A stretch of DNA of 32,681 nt from a virus: positions 1-32,681 of IMG/VR virus record IMGVR_UViG_3300013132_000145; one strand, written 5' to 3'. Positions 7,818 through 17,819 of this stretch are shown one piece after another. The position numbers and the translations under genes were made by a program. Below the pieces are notes generated by a model. It saw nothing but the letters and a program-made list of their open reading frames with translations, was not told the origin of the DNA and ran no database searches. The number at the start of each line of letters is the position of its first letter. Within the stretch, counting starts at the first letter, position 1.

Positions 7818-8702
7818 TTGGACTTTACCACTACTGGACTGATTAACCAGATCAAGCGAAGAGCGTTAACGCCTGCAAGTCAAAGTCTTTTTGTAGACAA
7901 TGACTTTATTGCTATGCTAAACGAAGAACTCCAGAACAGAATCATTCCTTACATTCTTTCTGTTAGGGAAGACTTCTATCTTACCTATGATGATTTCACA
8001 GCGGATGGGGTTACAAAAGAGTATTCAATTCCTACACATGCCATTGGAAACAAAATCAATCAAGTAGTGCTTTTGCAAAACAATCAAAGCTCTAATATTG
8101 CTTACACAATGATTCCACGTCTAACAGTCTCACAGATTGACGATTACTATGGCGGATATTTTTTGGAAGGAAACAAAATAAAGATTTTTCCAAATGCAAT
8201 AAGCTCAGGAACTATTCGCATGTACTACTACCACAGACCAGCGGAAATTGTGCAAAATGCCGATGCTAGTTTTATAGTTAGCATCAATCCGGGTGTTAGT
8301 GTTACATTGTCTGTGGTACCTGCTGTTTTTAGCGCAGGGCTTTCAGTAGATTTTCTTTCACCTAACCAACCTTGGGATTCTTACAAAACAGAAACTCCTA
8401 CTCAAATTTTAGGTTCCACTTTAGATTTGCCTAACACAACAGACATTAGCACAGGCGACTTTGTGGCTTTAGAAAATAAAGCACCTTTCGCACAGATTCC
8501 ACAAGATTTGATTCCTTTGCTTATCCAAGCAGTAGTTTGTCGTATTATGGAATACATGGGAGACATGCAAGGAATGCAAGCTGCTCTTTTGACTTATTCA
8601 CAAATGGAATCGGATAACAGAAATTTGTTTAGTCCTAGAATTGACAACCAACCTAAGAAAATTACTGCATCAAATAAATTGTCAAGGTATATGCCCCGTT
8701 AG
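7818..8702 (+). CDS. Head-tail connector / adaptor protein
   Basis: A 294-residue protein starting at TTG 7818, with AAAGGAAATT in the end of the previous gene serving as its ribosome site. Residues 1-50 (LINQIKRRALTPASQ and the following LNEELQNRIIPYIL helix) match the start of podovirus adaptor proteins that form the ring under the portal. The middle is beta-rich (IPTHAIGNKINQVVLL, and a KIKIFPNAISSGTIRMYYY stretch), and a late helix (IPLLIQAVVCRIMEYMGD) precedes a basic tail. Adjacent to the large tube gene. Call is from pattern memory and context. Confidence 0.72.
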   Translation: MDFTTTGLINQIKRRALTPASQSLFVDNDFIAMLNEELQNRIIPYILSVREDFYLTYDDFTADGVTKEYSIPTHAIGNKINQVVLLQNNQSSNIAYTMIPRLTVSQIDDYYGGYFLEGNKIKIFPNAISSGTIRMYYYHRPAEIVQNADASFIVSINPGVSVTLSVVPAVFSAGLSVDFLSPNQPWDSYKTETPTQILGSTLDLPNTTDISTGDFVALENKAPFAQIPQDLIPLLIQAVVCRIMEYMGDMQGMQAALLTYSQMESDNRNLFSPRIDNQPKKITASNKLSRYMPR

Positions 8703-8707
8703 CTTAT

Positions 8708-11158
8708 ATGGCACAAAGTCTAAACCTTAAAATAGCTGGACTTTTTACAAACCCAAACCAATTTTCTGAAATTCCAGAAGGTGCTTTATTGCGTGCGGAC
8801 AACATCCAAATTGACAAAGGATCAGTGGCAGAACCTAGAAGAGGGCAAGCAAAGTATGGACAACTTCCTAGCAGTTATACGGGCGCAATAGATGCCCTTT
8901 ATGATTTCAATGGGACCTTGCTTGTAAGCTACAATAACAAACTAGCAAAAGATAATGGATCGGGAACTTTTACAGATTTTTCTGGAACCTACACACCACC
9001 AACAGGAAATAAAATAAAGTCTACACAAGCTAACAAGAATTTTTATTTCAACACAAATTCAAACATTCAAAAGCTAACAAGTCCAAGCTCAACTCCATTC
9101 AATGCAGGTGTGCCTAGGGCGTTAGACGGATTTTGTACTATCTCATCCACAACAGGCTTTTTGCCACATAACAGCACATCCGCCTATCGTTTTGTTTGGG
9201 GATACAAAGACACCAACGACAACTTGCTATTAGGCGCACCATCGGGACGGGTTCTTATTACAAACACTATTGCAGGATCAGACAAAGCGGTAGATGTTAC
9301 ACTATACATTCCAGATAACATAACCACATCTTATTTTTTCCAAGCATATCGCAGTATCAATGTTGCAAGTGGCGAACCTAGCGACGATTTGCAATTAGTT
9401 TATGAAGCTTTTCCAACTTCTGGAGAGATAACAGCTGGACTCATTACATTTACAGACATTGTTCCAGATGACTTGCAAGGCGCCAGTCTTTACACTAATC
9501 CAACACAGCAAGGAATTTTGCAATCTAACGACGAACCACCGTTTTGCATTGATTTATGCACTTACAAATCTATGACTTTCTATGGAAACACAAAGTCACG
9601 ACAAAACATTTACATCAATCTTTTGTCAACTTCAGGGACTGCAGGCTTAGCGTTAAACGATACCATAACAATTAACGGACTTACTTACACAGCGAAAGCA
9701 GCGGAAAGTGTTGTCAATCGTGAATTTCAAAGATTTACAGCTGGAACAGCATCAAGTAACATAACAGACACGGCAAGAAGTTTAGTAAAAATAATCAACC
9801 TAGCGCAGGCGGACGTTAGCGCATATTATGTTTCTGGATTCAACGAACTCCCTGGGAAAATTTGGATTCAAGCCAATCTTTATTCTTTAGCACAATTTCA
9901 AATAAATAGTTCTAAGCCAACTGCATTTAATCCAGTACTTCCCGTATCTGGAACCAATGATGTAAACCTAACAACAAACGACGAAAACCCAAATCGTGTT
10001 TTTTATAGTAAATTGCAACAGCCTGAAGCTGTCCCATTGCTTAACTATGTAGATTGTGGATCAAGACTAAACCCGATTTTGAGAATCATTCCATTAAGAG
10101 ATTCTGTTTTTGTTCTGAAGTTAGATGGAATCTTTCGTATCATTGGAGAAGACCCAACTTCTCTTCGTGTTAGTTTATTCGATAACACGGTAAAGCTTTT
10201 GGCAACAGAATCAGCGGTTGAGATAAATAATCAAATTTATTGTTTTACGGATCAGGGAGTCTGTGCTATATCGGATAACGGTGTAGAGGTTTTATCAAGA
10301 CCAATAGAAGATCAAATTTTTCCTTTAGAATTACAAACAAATTTTGGAACCTTGACTTTTGGAATCAGTTACGAAGTAGATAGGAAATACATTCTTTATA
10401 CAAAAACTTTAGACAGTGACACAGCACCTACTCAAGCTTATGTTTACAACTTTTTTACACAAGCTTGGACAAAATACCTAACAACAAGAACCTGCGGAAT
10501 TGTTTTTGATGCAAGACTTTTCCTAGGTGGTTCCGATGGTTTCATCTATCGTGAAAGAAAAGCCTTAACAAATGCAGACTATGTAGATGATCAATTTATT
10601 GTAACCATTGTTAGCAAGTCTGGTAATAACATTTTGCTTGTTAGTGCAGCTAACGCTCAAATCAATATGGTACTTAGACAAGGAAGCAATTTTTCTGTCA
10701 TTACAAATGTTGCTATAAATACAATAACAGTCGAGGATGCCAGTCCATTTGTCGCAGGTACTGCGGTAGTAGCACAAGCCATTGAAAGCTTGCTTGAATG
10801 GTCACAAAATGATGCACAAAATCCAGGTGTTTTGAAACACTGGAGAGAATTTACAACTTTCTTTAGGACTGCAAATTTTAGTTCTATTGAAGTCGGTCTT
10901 TCATCTAACTTTGACGAAACGGTGGAATTTACAGAAGTCAGTCCGACACGATCAGACTTGTGGGGAAGTTTTCCTTGGGGTTCTTTACCTTGGGGAACAA
11001 GTGCAGGTCTTAACTATCCAATAAGAACTTATATTCCATTGAAAAAAAGAAGAGCAAGTTGGGTGATGTTTCGTGTTAGGTCAAAAAAAGCACAGAACTA
11101 TTTTGCCATACAAGGTTTGTCAGTTATGTTTGATCAGATGTCGGAAAGGTTCAAATAA
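8708..11158 (+). CDS. Tail tube / nozzle-like structural protein
   Basis: An 816-residue protein, the largest structural gene after the portal. It begins LNLKIAGLFTNPNQFSEIPE, then ALLRADNIQIDKGSVAEPRRG, an opening I associate with a family of short-tailed phage tail proteins related in position to T7 gp12 or P22 gp10. The centre (about 450-640) looks beta-propeller-like, with short repeated strands ending in a YNFFTQAW motif. It should form the distal tube or plug. The ATG at 8708 lacks a clear Shine-Dalgarno. Confidence 0.7.
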   Translation: MAQSLNLKIAGLFTNPNQFSEIPEGALLRADNIQIDKGSVAEPRRGQAKYGQLPSSYTGAIDALYDFNGTLLVSYNNKLAKDNGSGTFTDFSGTYTPPTGNKIKSTQANKNFYFNTNSNIQKLTSPSSTPFNAGVPRALDGFCTISSTTGFLPHNSTSAYRFVWGYKDTNDNLLLGAPSGRVLITNTIAGSDKAVDVTLYIPDNITTSYFFQAYRSINVASGEPSDDLQLVYEAFPTSGEITAGLITFTDIVPDDLQGASLYTNPTQQGILQSNDEPPFCIDLCTYKSMTFYGNTKSRQNIYINLLSTSGTAGLALNDTITINGLTYTAKAAESVVNREFQRFTAGTASSNITDTARSLVKIINLAQADVSAYYVSGFNELPGKIWIQANLYSLAQFQINSSKPTAFNPVLPVSGTNDVNLTTNDENPNRVFYSKLQQPEAVPLLNYVDCGSRLNPILRIIPLRDSVFVLKLDGIFRIIGEDPTSLRVSLFDNTVKLLATESAVEINNQIYCFTDQGVCAISDNGVEVLSRPIEDQIFPLELQTNFGTLTFGISYEVDRKYILYTKTLDSDTAPTQAYVYNFFTQAWTKYLTTRTCGIVFDARLFLGGSDGFIYRERKALTNADYVDDQFIVTIVSKSGNNILLVSAANAQINMVLRQGSNFSVITNVAINTITVEDASPFVAGTAVVAQAIESLLEWSQNDAQNPGVLKHWREFTTFFRTANFSSIEVGLSSNFDETVEFTEVSPTRSDLWGSFPWGSLPWGTSAGLNYPIRTYIPLKKRRASWVMFRVRSKKAQNYFAIQGLSVMFDQMSERFK

Positions 11159-11161
11159 AAT

Positions 11162-11581
11162 ATGGCAGTTCTTCCAACAATAAAACGGATTCAAAGATCG
11201 GACTTAGGCGGAAACATTCCCACTTGGTTAGATGGAGTTTTAAGTCCACTGAATCAATTTATGGAAGAGATTTATTCTGCATTGAACAAAAACATAACGA
11301 TTCCAGAGAATGTAAAAGCGCAGATCAAAGTTTTGAATTTTAGGACTCCATCGAATTACACGAGCGCAAAAGGATTTAATGAGATAACATATCTAAACAC
11401 CTTGAACAAAAAAACAGAGATTTTGCTAGTTGGTGGCATAACAAAACTAAGCGAACCGAATAAAAAATTTGACGCAGTTTTTCCTTCGTGGTATGATAAC
11501 AATAACGGAACATTGAGTATACGATACATTTCAGGACTTGAGAATAGCACAGAATATGATGTAACAATGATAGGATTTTGA
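11162..11581 (+). CDS. Small structural protein of the tail
   Basis: A 139-residue protein three bases after the tube gene. It starts MAVLPTIKRIQRSDLGGNIP, then a helical segment LSPLNQFMEEIYSALNK, and a C-terminal beta half. No signal peptide or membrane segment. Position between tube and ejection proteins suggests a small tail or plug component. I do not recognise a named family. Confidence 0.66.
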   Translation: MAVLPTIKRIQRSDLGGNIPTWLDGVLSPLNQFMEEIYSALNKNITIPENVKAQIKVLNFRTPSNYTSAKGFNEITYLNTLNKKTEILLVGGITKLSEPNKKFDAVFPSWYDNNNGTLSIRYISGLENSTEYDVTMIGF

Positions 11582-11588
11582 AAACTAT

Positions 11589-13070
11589 ATGGCACTAACA
11601 GTAAGAGAACGAAACAACGAACAAATGAACATGGAAGGCATGGGACAGCCTGCCAATCCTTCATTGGCTCCAACACTAGGTGGTGGACAAGGTGGTTCTA
11701 TCACTGGGATTGCTCAGAGACAACAAACAGGACAAAGCGGAAGAGGTTCTGGATTTACTCCTCTTCAACAATACATCAAAGCTAACGAAGACAATCCGAA
11801 TGCTCAAATCATAAGACAAAGAACGGAAGAAGCAAGGCAAGCACAAGCAGGAGCGCAAACAGGTTTCCAAAATGTGTTAGGTCAAACCCAAGCAGGTGTT
11901 CAACGAGTAGGACAGCAAGGGCAAGCGGTTCAATCGGCATTGCAACGAGCGCAAACTGCACCTTCACAACTGTCAAGCGCAGATATTCAAAGAGTAAGAG
12001 CCTTGGCAACTGGACAAGAAGCCATTGCAAATCCTACAAACCTTTTGCAAAATTTACAAGGCGCAAGATCAGGACTTTTAAGTACACAGCAAAACATTGG
12101 TCAAGGGTTAGGCGTTGACATAGGAACTGGATTGCAAGACTACTTGAGAAGTAGAAGAGTTAACCCAGAACAAGCGACTGCAGGCGAAAATAGATTAGAC
12201 AGATTTTTGGCACAAAGCACGATATCAGGACAGGAAGCTTTAAGAGCAGGAGAAGAAGCAAGACAAAATATCTTAGGAACACAAGCACCTGACATAACAG
12301 GTTTGGAAACACAAATTGCAGGATTGCCAGCTAACGTATTAACTAAGGAAGCCATTCAAAATACTTTGACACAAGCTTTCAATCCAGAGCAACAATTTTT
12401 AAGTGGAATGAATAAACAATTTGTTGATGAACAAGTAGCTGCACAATTAAAAGCTGAAGCATCTAATAGGGACTATACAAATCAAATCAATGCTTTACTA
12501 AGCTTAGGCGGACAAGAATCAGGATTTTTACCAAACAAAAGTATGATGGGAATGAATAACAATACATTAAGCGATGTAAAAGGAAGCCCAAATCCCTTTG
12601 CAAGAGCAGAATTGATGCGTAGGGCTATTACAGAAAGTGCAAAACAAATACCAACTTTACAAGCTGATTTACAAAAAAACCAAGCAGAGAATGCAAGGTT
12701 ACAAGCTGAGTTAGCTGCCTATGATGCAGAATATGATGCAGACTATTATGCAAACTATTCTCCCGATAATCCAGATCAACCTAACGAATCTCGTAGAGCG
12801 GAACTTGTTCGTGGCGTTACTAGAACTCAAAACAATATAAACGCACAACAAGCCAAAATAAATAGTATAAATGAATTAACAAACGAACTAAACCAAAGTG
12901 CTGATATGCGAGGATTAAATTTTAGAAATCAACTGCAAGCTATGAATAGACAGCAAGTTTTAGAAAACCTTGGAATGAATGAGCGTATAGCAAGAGCTAG
13001 GGCATTGTCGCAACTAGCAGGAACTGAGTCGACATTAAACTCATTATTAGGCGGAGGAATACAACTGTAA
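11589..13070 (+). CDS. Gln-rich virion protein (ejection-type)
   Basis: A 493-residue protein very rich in Gln, Ala and Asn, with little predicted hydrophobic core apart from helices. Residues 1-65 are low complexity (Gly/Gln). Coiled-coil-like helices fill 70-240 and about 345-480, including a KNQAENARLQAELAAYDAEY heptad region. The composition matches internal virion or ejection proteins of short-tailed phages that leave the head with the DNA and extend the tail through the envelope. Two bases separate its stop from the next gene of similar composition. Confidence 0.62.
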   Translation: MALTVRERNNEQMNMEGMGQPANPSLAPTLGGGQGGSITGIAQRQQTGQSGRGSGFTPLQQYIKANEDNPNAQIIRQRTEEARQAQAGAQTGFQNVLGQTQAGVQRVGQQGQAVQSALQRAQTAPSQLSSADIQRVRALATGQEAIANPTNLLQNLQGARSGLLSTQQNIGQGLGVDIGTGLQDYLRSRRVNPEQATAGENRLDRFLAQSTISGQEALRAGEEARQNILGTQAPDITGLETQIAGLPANVLTKEAIQNTLTQAFNPEQQFLSGMNKQFVDEQVAAQLKAEASNRDYTNQINALLSLGGQESGFLPNKSMMGMNNNTLSDVKGSPNPFARAELMRRAITESAKQIPTLQADLQKNQAENARLQAELAAYDAEYDADYYANYSPDNPDQPNESRRAELVRGVTRTQNNINAQQAKINSINELTNELNQSADMRGLNFRNQLQAMNRQQVLENLGMNERIARARALSQLAGTESTLNSLLGGGIQL

Positions 13071-13071
13071 T

Positions 13072-14097
13072 ATGGAACCATTAACAATAGCAGCATTAGC
13101 AGGTGGTGGTTTATTGGGCGGAGTGCTAGGCGGACAAATGCAAGCGCAAGCCTTGGCACAATCACAAGCTAACGCAAACAAAATTCAAGCATTGAATCTT
13201 TTAATGCAATCACAAAACCGTCCACCTGCTATTGGTGAAGTAAATTTGCAAAGATATTCCGATCCTAGACTCCTAACAAGTGTTGGCGAACTTGCACCTG
13301 AAACCATGAGTGCAACAGAACTCCGAAACATATTAACAAGTCCAGAATATACACAAGCTCAAAAAGACGCATTGATGGAATATCAACAGTTAAGCGAAAC
13401 TGGACTTTCTGCCATTGATCGTGCTGTATTAACAGACATTCAAAACCAAGTTGCAAATCAAGAGCGAGGACAACGAGAAGCAATCCTACAAAATATGGCA
13501 GAAAGAGGAATGGCAGGATCAGGAGCGGAACTTGCACAAAATCTTTTGGCACAACAGCAAGCAGCACAAACAGCAAGTGAAATGTCAATGAGACAAGCTG
13601 CGCAGGCACAACAGGCAAGATTGCAGGCATTAGGTGCAATGTCGAACTTAGGCGGACAACTTTCCAATGTCGAATATGAAAGAGCATTGAATCAAGCAAG
13701 AGCGCAAGAAGCAATAAATCAATTCAACGTGCAGAATAGAAATGTGGCACAAGCGCAAAACCTAGCAAACAGGCAAGCGATTGCAAATCAAAACATAGCA
13801 GCACAGAACCAGATTGCACAAGCTAACGTAGACTTGGCTAACCAACAGCAAATGCAAAATGTAGTCAATAGACCATTGGCACAATATGGATTGCAAAATC
13901 AATATGTCAGCGGTTTGGCGAACACGGCAAATCAAATGGCAGGAACTCAAGCACAATTAGGAGCAGCACAGGCAGGCGCACAAGCACAGATGTTTGGTGC
14001 TGGATTGCAAGCAGCTGGGACAATAGCAGGCGCAGGACTAATGGGAAGACCAGGAACAACACCTACAACACCTACAACATTAGGAGAAAAGGTGTAA
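13072..14097 (+). CDS. Ala/Gln-rich virion protein with N-terminal glycine zipper
   Basis: A 341-residue protein. The N terminus (LTIAALAGGGLLGGVLGG, about residues 4-21) is a hydrophobic glycine zipper that could insert in a membrane. Most of the rest is Ala/Gln/Asn helix (about 130-300), ending in a second Ala/Gly-rich hydrophobic stretch (MFGAGLQAAGTIAGAGLMG, about 304-322) and a Thr/Pro tail. This layout resembles T7 gp14-like ejection proteins that form a pore. It sits between two other long helical proteins, a typical ejection-protein trio. Confidence 0.63.
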   Translation: MEPLTIAALAGGGLLGGVLGGQMQAQALAQSQANANKIQALNLLMQSQNRPPAIGEVNLQRYSDPRLLTSVGELAPETMSATELRNILTSPEYTQAQKDALMEYQQLSETGLSAIDRAVLTDIQNQVANQERGQREAILQNMAERGMAGSGAELAQNLLAQQQAAQTASEMSMRQAAQAQQARLQALGAMSNLGGQLSNVEYERALNQARAQEAINQFNVQNRNVAQAQNLANRQAIANQNIAAQNQIAQANVDLANQQQMQNVVNRPLAQYGLQNQYVSGLANTANQMAGTQAQLGAAQAGAQAQMFGAGLQAAGTIAGAGLMGRPGTTPTTPTTLGEKV

Positions 14098-14099
14098 AT

Positions 14100-15329
14100 A
14101 TGGAATACAACTCACCTTTCAGAAATTATTTTAATCAAGGTTCCAGTTTTATACAAGATTTGATAAAACAAATTCCTAGTTATGGAGATTCCACAGACGA
14201 AAATATGGTTCCTATGCCATCCGAACCAGCATTCCCAACAATACCAAGTATACCATTAAGACCACAACCACCTAACATTCCAGATGATAGTCGATTAGAA
14301 GATTATTTTTCTTTTAATAAACCCAAAAATGAAATAGCAATTACTCCTTTTGTTGAACCTAATACACAAGATGATAATACTAATAACACCAATGAAGTTG
14401 GTTCTTTAATAGGTCAAAGTCTTGCAATGTTAGGTTCTGCCTATGCAGGTCGTGATCCTAGCGCAGTAGCAAATCAATTTGCAAGAATGCGAGAAATAAA
14501 TTTAGATAGAGAAGATAAAATAAATGCACAAAAAAATTTGATGGAAATTAAAAAAGCTGAAAGGTTGTTTCAACAACAACAAAAAGAAGCTGATAGAAAT
14601 GCAACGAGAGAAAATATCTTTGTAAAAAATCAATTAGACTTAGAAAGAAATCAAGCATTAGAAGAAAATAAACAAAGATATGAAGAAGAAAAAATTGGTA
14701 AAAGCCAAGAATTTCAAAAACAATTATTGAAAGACAAAAAAATTATAGATTTGGAAATAAATTCTGCAAATCAAAAAGCGAAAGAAAAAGCAGATTTGAA
14801 TTTATTGAAAACAAAACAAGCATTTGAAGCAAACCAAAATGCTAAAGACAGAGCATTAAAAACACAAGAACTTTTAGAAAAATCCAAAAGCAGTAAAGAA
14901 GAAATAAAAAATTTACAATCTTTCAAAGAAGGTACAGCAGAAAGTAGTAAATTTATGAAGCAATTGGATGAATACAGTAATTTAGTCAAAAAAATACCGA
15001 TGACAGGAGGAGCACGTGTTGAAGGAGCAAAGACAATAAGAGCAGCACAAACCATGCGAGGTAAATTATTGTTATCATTAAAGAACATGGAAAAAACTGG
15101 CGCACTTGATGCTGGCATGATAACAGTTGCAAATGAAATTTTAGGAACTGCTGATTATACAAGAGATGAAGTTGTAGATGCAGGAACTAATCAATTAAAA
15201 AATGCTATTAGAGATGATATAAATGCAAACGCAATAAAATTTGGAATTGTAGGAACAGCACCTGACAAAAAAACTGGAAAAATGTATTATGTAGACAAAA
15301 ACAATAATCCTGTTATGGAGGTACCATAA
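14100..15329 (+). CDS. Coiled-coil virion protein
   Basis: A 409-residue protein. Residues 1-95 are Pro/Asn-rich and probably disordered. Residues about 140-285 are a long, highly charged coiled coil rich in Lys, Glu and Gln. The C-terminal third (about 285-400) is globular and contains TMRGKLLLSLKNMEKTGALD and GTADYTRDEV, which look like an ordered helical domain. Codon use is more A/T-rich than in the genes at 1-8 kb. Third member of the probable ejection set; function inferred from position. Confidence 0.6.
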   Translation: MEYNSPFRNYFNQGSSFIQDLIKQIPSYGDSTDENMVPMPSEPAFPTIPSIPLRPQPPNIPDDSRLEDYFSFNKPKNEIAITPFVEPNTQDDNTNNTNEVGSLIGQSLAMLGSAYAGRDPSAVANQFARMREINLDREDKINAQKNLMEIKKAERLFQQQQKEADRNATRENIFVKNQLDLERNQALEENKQRYEEEKIGKSQEFQKQLLKDKKIIDLEINSANQKAKEKADLNLLKTKQAFEANQNAKDRALKTQELLEKSKSSKEEIKNLQSFKEGTAESSKFMKQLDEYSNLVKKIPMTGGARVEGAKTIRAAQTMRGKLLLSLKNMEKTGALDAGMITVANEILGTADYTRDEVVDAGTNQLKNAIRDDINANAIKFGIVGTAPDKKTGKMYYVDKNNNPVMEVP

Positions 15330-15330
15330 T

Positions 15331-17034
15331 TTGGATAAAATAGAACTTGATTTAGATAAATTTGAACCTATTTCATTAAATCAAAAAACAACTGAGCCTT
15401 ATGAGTCTGTTGAATCTATGCAAGCACCAAGTGGAAAACCTGGCATGCTTGAATCTGCTTTGCGAGGTGGTGGGCAGGGATTAAGTTTAGGAACCCTTGA
15501 AGAAGCTATTGCAGGCGCAAAAACACCGTTTAGCGACAAAACATACGAACAATTAAGAACTGAAGAGCGAGAACTTCACAGACTAGCACGTAAAGAAAAT
15601 CCTGTGTCGTATAATGTAGGAGAATTTGGCGCACCTATTTTGGCAGCAATACTAACAAGAGGAAAAGTAAAGCCAGCTTCATTTGCAAAAACATTCAAAA
15701 CAGGTACATTGTTAGGCGGGCTAAGTGGAGCAGGTTATTCGGAAGCAGAAAATATAAGCGACTTAGCAAAAGACATTGCAGGCGGATCGGCAATCGGTGC
15801 AGCATTTCCTGTTGCTATGCGAGGAGCGCAAGAAACTATTAAAGCATTAAAGCCTGCTGCTGATTATGTGGTTAGAAAATTGACAACTGGTTTTACTGGA
15901 AAGACAGAAGAATTTTTAGATGCTTTAATAAAAAATCCAAAAGCAGTTGAAAGAATAGAAAATAAATTTGGTGGTGATATAAAGAAAGAAATTTTACCAG
16001 AACTAAACACAACTTTATTTAAGTTTATGCAAGCTAATCCTTATGGTCAAAAAGCACAAAAACTTTCTGCCCAAGCAATTCAGCAAATTCCAGATGATGC
16101 AAAAATATCAAGAAAACTTGGAATCAATGTAATAGATGAAGCATTAAAAGAAGTTAGGAAAGATCCACTTTCTTTGACTGGCAAAGAAGCAGAAAAAATT
16201 TTGTTAGGTTATCGAGAAAGAATGTTAGACTTAAACGGTAAAATTCCTGGAACTCAAATGAAAGTCATTTTACAAAGATTAGATGATGATATTGTAGATA
16301 AATTAGGTGGATACGGAAATCCTTATCAAAATTCAATGGCAGCAAAAGGCATTAAACAATTAAGGCATTCTTTCGATCAAGAATTAAAATCACAAGCTCC
16401 TGAGTATGCAAAAACAATGGCTAGAGTGGCAAAAAATACAGAAGCAGCAGAAGATTTAACAAAAAGATTTGCAGTTAATAATAAAGTGAACTACAAGCAA
16501 ATAGAAACTTTTACAAATGATTTACTCAAAAGAGGTGAATCAGCAGCAGCCAATCCAGATGTGGCAAAAGATATTAAAAGATTACAAGTATTAGCAAGAA
16601 AAGAAAGTGGAGCAAATGATCCCTTAGCAAATATTTTGCAAACAATGGAAGATTTACAATTAAAAAAATCTATTGAAGCAAGAGGAAATCAAGGTTCTAA
16701 CATTGGAACTCCTGTTACTATGGCAACAGCAGCTTTAGGAACAACTTTCGGCGCACCTTTTGGAACTATAGGTGCAGGCATTGGCGGATCGTTAGGCGCA
16801 GCATTAGGAACACCATTTTCAAGACAACTAGAACAAAAAGGTGGAAGAATGGCTAGAAATGTTATGGAAAGAACTGCTGGTCTTCGAACACCTAGCGCAC
16901 CTATTACGCCAATAAATCCAGCAACACAAATAGGAGCCACTGTAGCAGGATCAAATGTATTGAATAATTTTTTGACAACTCAACAAAGTGAAGTTCAACG
17001 TAAAAAAGCAATGGAACAAAGGAAGGCGAAATAA
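15331..17034 (+). CDS. Large virion protein, putative DNA-ejection protein
   Basis: A 567-residue protein starting at TTG 15331, supported by a strong GGAGG nine bases upstream. Residues about 65-100 contain the helix YEQLRTEERELHRLARKENP, then GEFGAPILAAI, a motif I associate with phage ejection or internal virion proteins. The middle is helical. Residues about 467-495 are a long Gly/Ala hydrophobic stretch (TFGAPFGTIGAGIGG and onward) that could cross a membrane. The C terminus is basic. It ends the ejection-type block. Confidence 0.64.
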   Translation: MDKIELDLDKFEPISLNQKTTEPYESVESMQAPSGKPGMLESALRGGGQGLSLGTLEEAIAGAKTPFSDKTYEQLRTEERELHRLARKENPVSYNVGEFGAPILAAILTRGKVKPASFAKTFKTGTLLGGLSGAGYSEAENISDLAKDIAGGSAIGAAFPVAMRGAQETIKALKPAADYVVRKLTTGFTGKTEEFLDALIKNPKAVERIENKFGGDIKKEILPELNTTLFKFMQANPYGQKAQKLSAQAIQQIPDDAKISRKLGINVIDEALKEVRKDPLSLTGKEAEKILLGYRERMLDLNGKIPGTQMKVILQRLDDDIVDKLGGYGNPYQNSMAAKGIKQLRHSFDQELKSQAPEYAKTMARVAKNTEAAEDLTKRFAVNNKVNYKQIETFTNDLLKRGESAAANPDVAKDIKRLQVLARKESGANDPLANILQTMEDLQLKKSIEARGNQGSNIGTPVTMATAALGTTFGAPFGTIGAGIGGSLGAALGTPFSRQLEQKGGRMARNVMERTAGLRTPSAPITPINPATQIGATVAGSNVLNNFLTTQQSEVQRKKAMEQRKAK

Positions 17035-17038
17035 CATC

Positions 17039-17161
17039 ATGCCAGCAAAAAGTAAAGCACAACAAAAACTCATGCAAGCAGTAGCGAATAACCCAAAGTT
17101 TGCGAAGAAAGTTGGAATACCAGCAAAAGTTGGAAAAGAATTTGTAAAGAAAAAAAAGTAG
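17039..17161 (+). CDS. 40-residue basic microprotein (DUF3008-like)
   Basis: ATG 17039, four bases after the previous stop, opens MPAKSKAQQKLMQAVANNPK and continues with KVGIPAKVGKEFV and a Lys-rich end. The opening PAKSKAQQ is the signature I associate with the small DUF3008-type phage and bacterial proteins. No known role. Confidence 0.78.
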   Translation: MPAKSKAQQKLMQAVANNPKFAKKVGIPAKVGKEFVKKKK

Positions 17162-17164
17162 CAA

Positions 17165-17374
17165 ATGTTTATGAAATTCAATTTAGACTTAAAAGACATC
17201 ATCACTTATGGAAGTTTTTTAGTTAGTCTAACAGTGGCTTATTATACGCATGAAGTTAGATTGGTAAAACTAGAGACACAATACGAAAGCGATAGAAAAG
17301 TCATTGTAGAAATTAAAGCGGAATTAAAAGAGATAAAAGACGACATTAAACAACTGCTAAAACTAAACAAATAA
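17165..17374 (+). CDS. Small membrane protein with coiled coil, possible holin
   Basis: A 69-residue protein with one hydrophobic segment (about residues 12-27, ITYGSFLVSLTVAYYT) and then a charged coiled coil (about 30-66, rich in Lys, Glu and Ile). One membrane span with a cytoplasmic coiled coil is a known layout for small holins or for membrane anchors. ATG 17165 is used here; ATG 17171 is an alternative. It opens the lysis region. Confidence 0.62.
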   Translation: MFMKFNLDLKDIITYGSFLVSLTVAYYTHEVRLVKLETQYESDRKVIVEIKAELKEIKDDIKQLLKLNK

Positions 17375-17378
17375 AAAA

Positions 17379-17819
17379 ATGGATACAGAACAAATTTTCA
17401 AAATTTTACATTCTAAGGCAACTCCAGAAATAAGAAAAAAAGCTTTAGAAGAACTTTACAAAAACGTCAAAGAAGATCAGTTAGATTATGATTACAGAGG
17501 AGCTATCGAAGCAGGGTTACAACCTGATGAAAGAGGACACTGGAGCGACGAATTCAAAAAACCAAACCACATAACAGCAAGCGAATTTAGTCGATACAAT
17601 ACAAAAGAAAAGCCTTTTGGTAAATGGGTTCAGTTGCCAAAAGCAGAGCCTACTGGTGAAGAATGGGCATTTGAACCCACTGATTATCAAGTAAAACAAT
17701 TTGGAGAAGATAAATATAAAAACTATTTTAAAAAATATGAATCAGGTAAAGGCGGAGCAATTGTTAGACTGCCAGAAAAATCAGCATTAGATAAATTGAA
17801 AGGCATGCTGTTCAAATGA
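17379..17819 (+). CDS. Conserved phage protein with PDERGHWSDEFKKPNH motif
   Basis: A 146-residue protein. Residues about 36-64 read YDYRGAIEAGLQPDERGHWS, then DEFKKPNHITASEFSRY. I recognise this pattern as recurring in phage virion and lysis-region proteins, sometimes joined to internal virion proteins. The C terminus is Lys-rich. The stop overlaps the next start by ATGA. Function not known; a virion component is likely. Confidence 0.7.
   Translation: MDTEQIFKILHSKATPEIRKKALEELYKNVKEDQLDYDYRGAIEAGLQPDERGHWSDEFKKPNHITASEFSRYNTKEKPFGKWVQLPKAEPTGEEWAFEPTDYQVKQFGEDKYKNYFKKYESGKGGAIVRLPEKSALDKLKGMLFK

Noticed and set aside
17524-17530. CTGATGA, a hammerhead-core match
   Set aside because: It lies in a coding frame, and no stem II, GAA strand, stem III or closing stem I follows at the needed distances. 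CTGAAGA at about 21711, 29900 and 30860 fail for the same reason.
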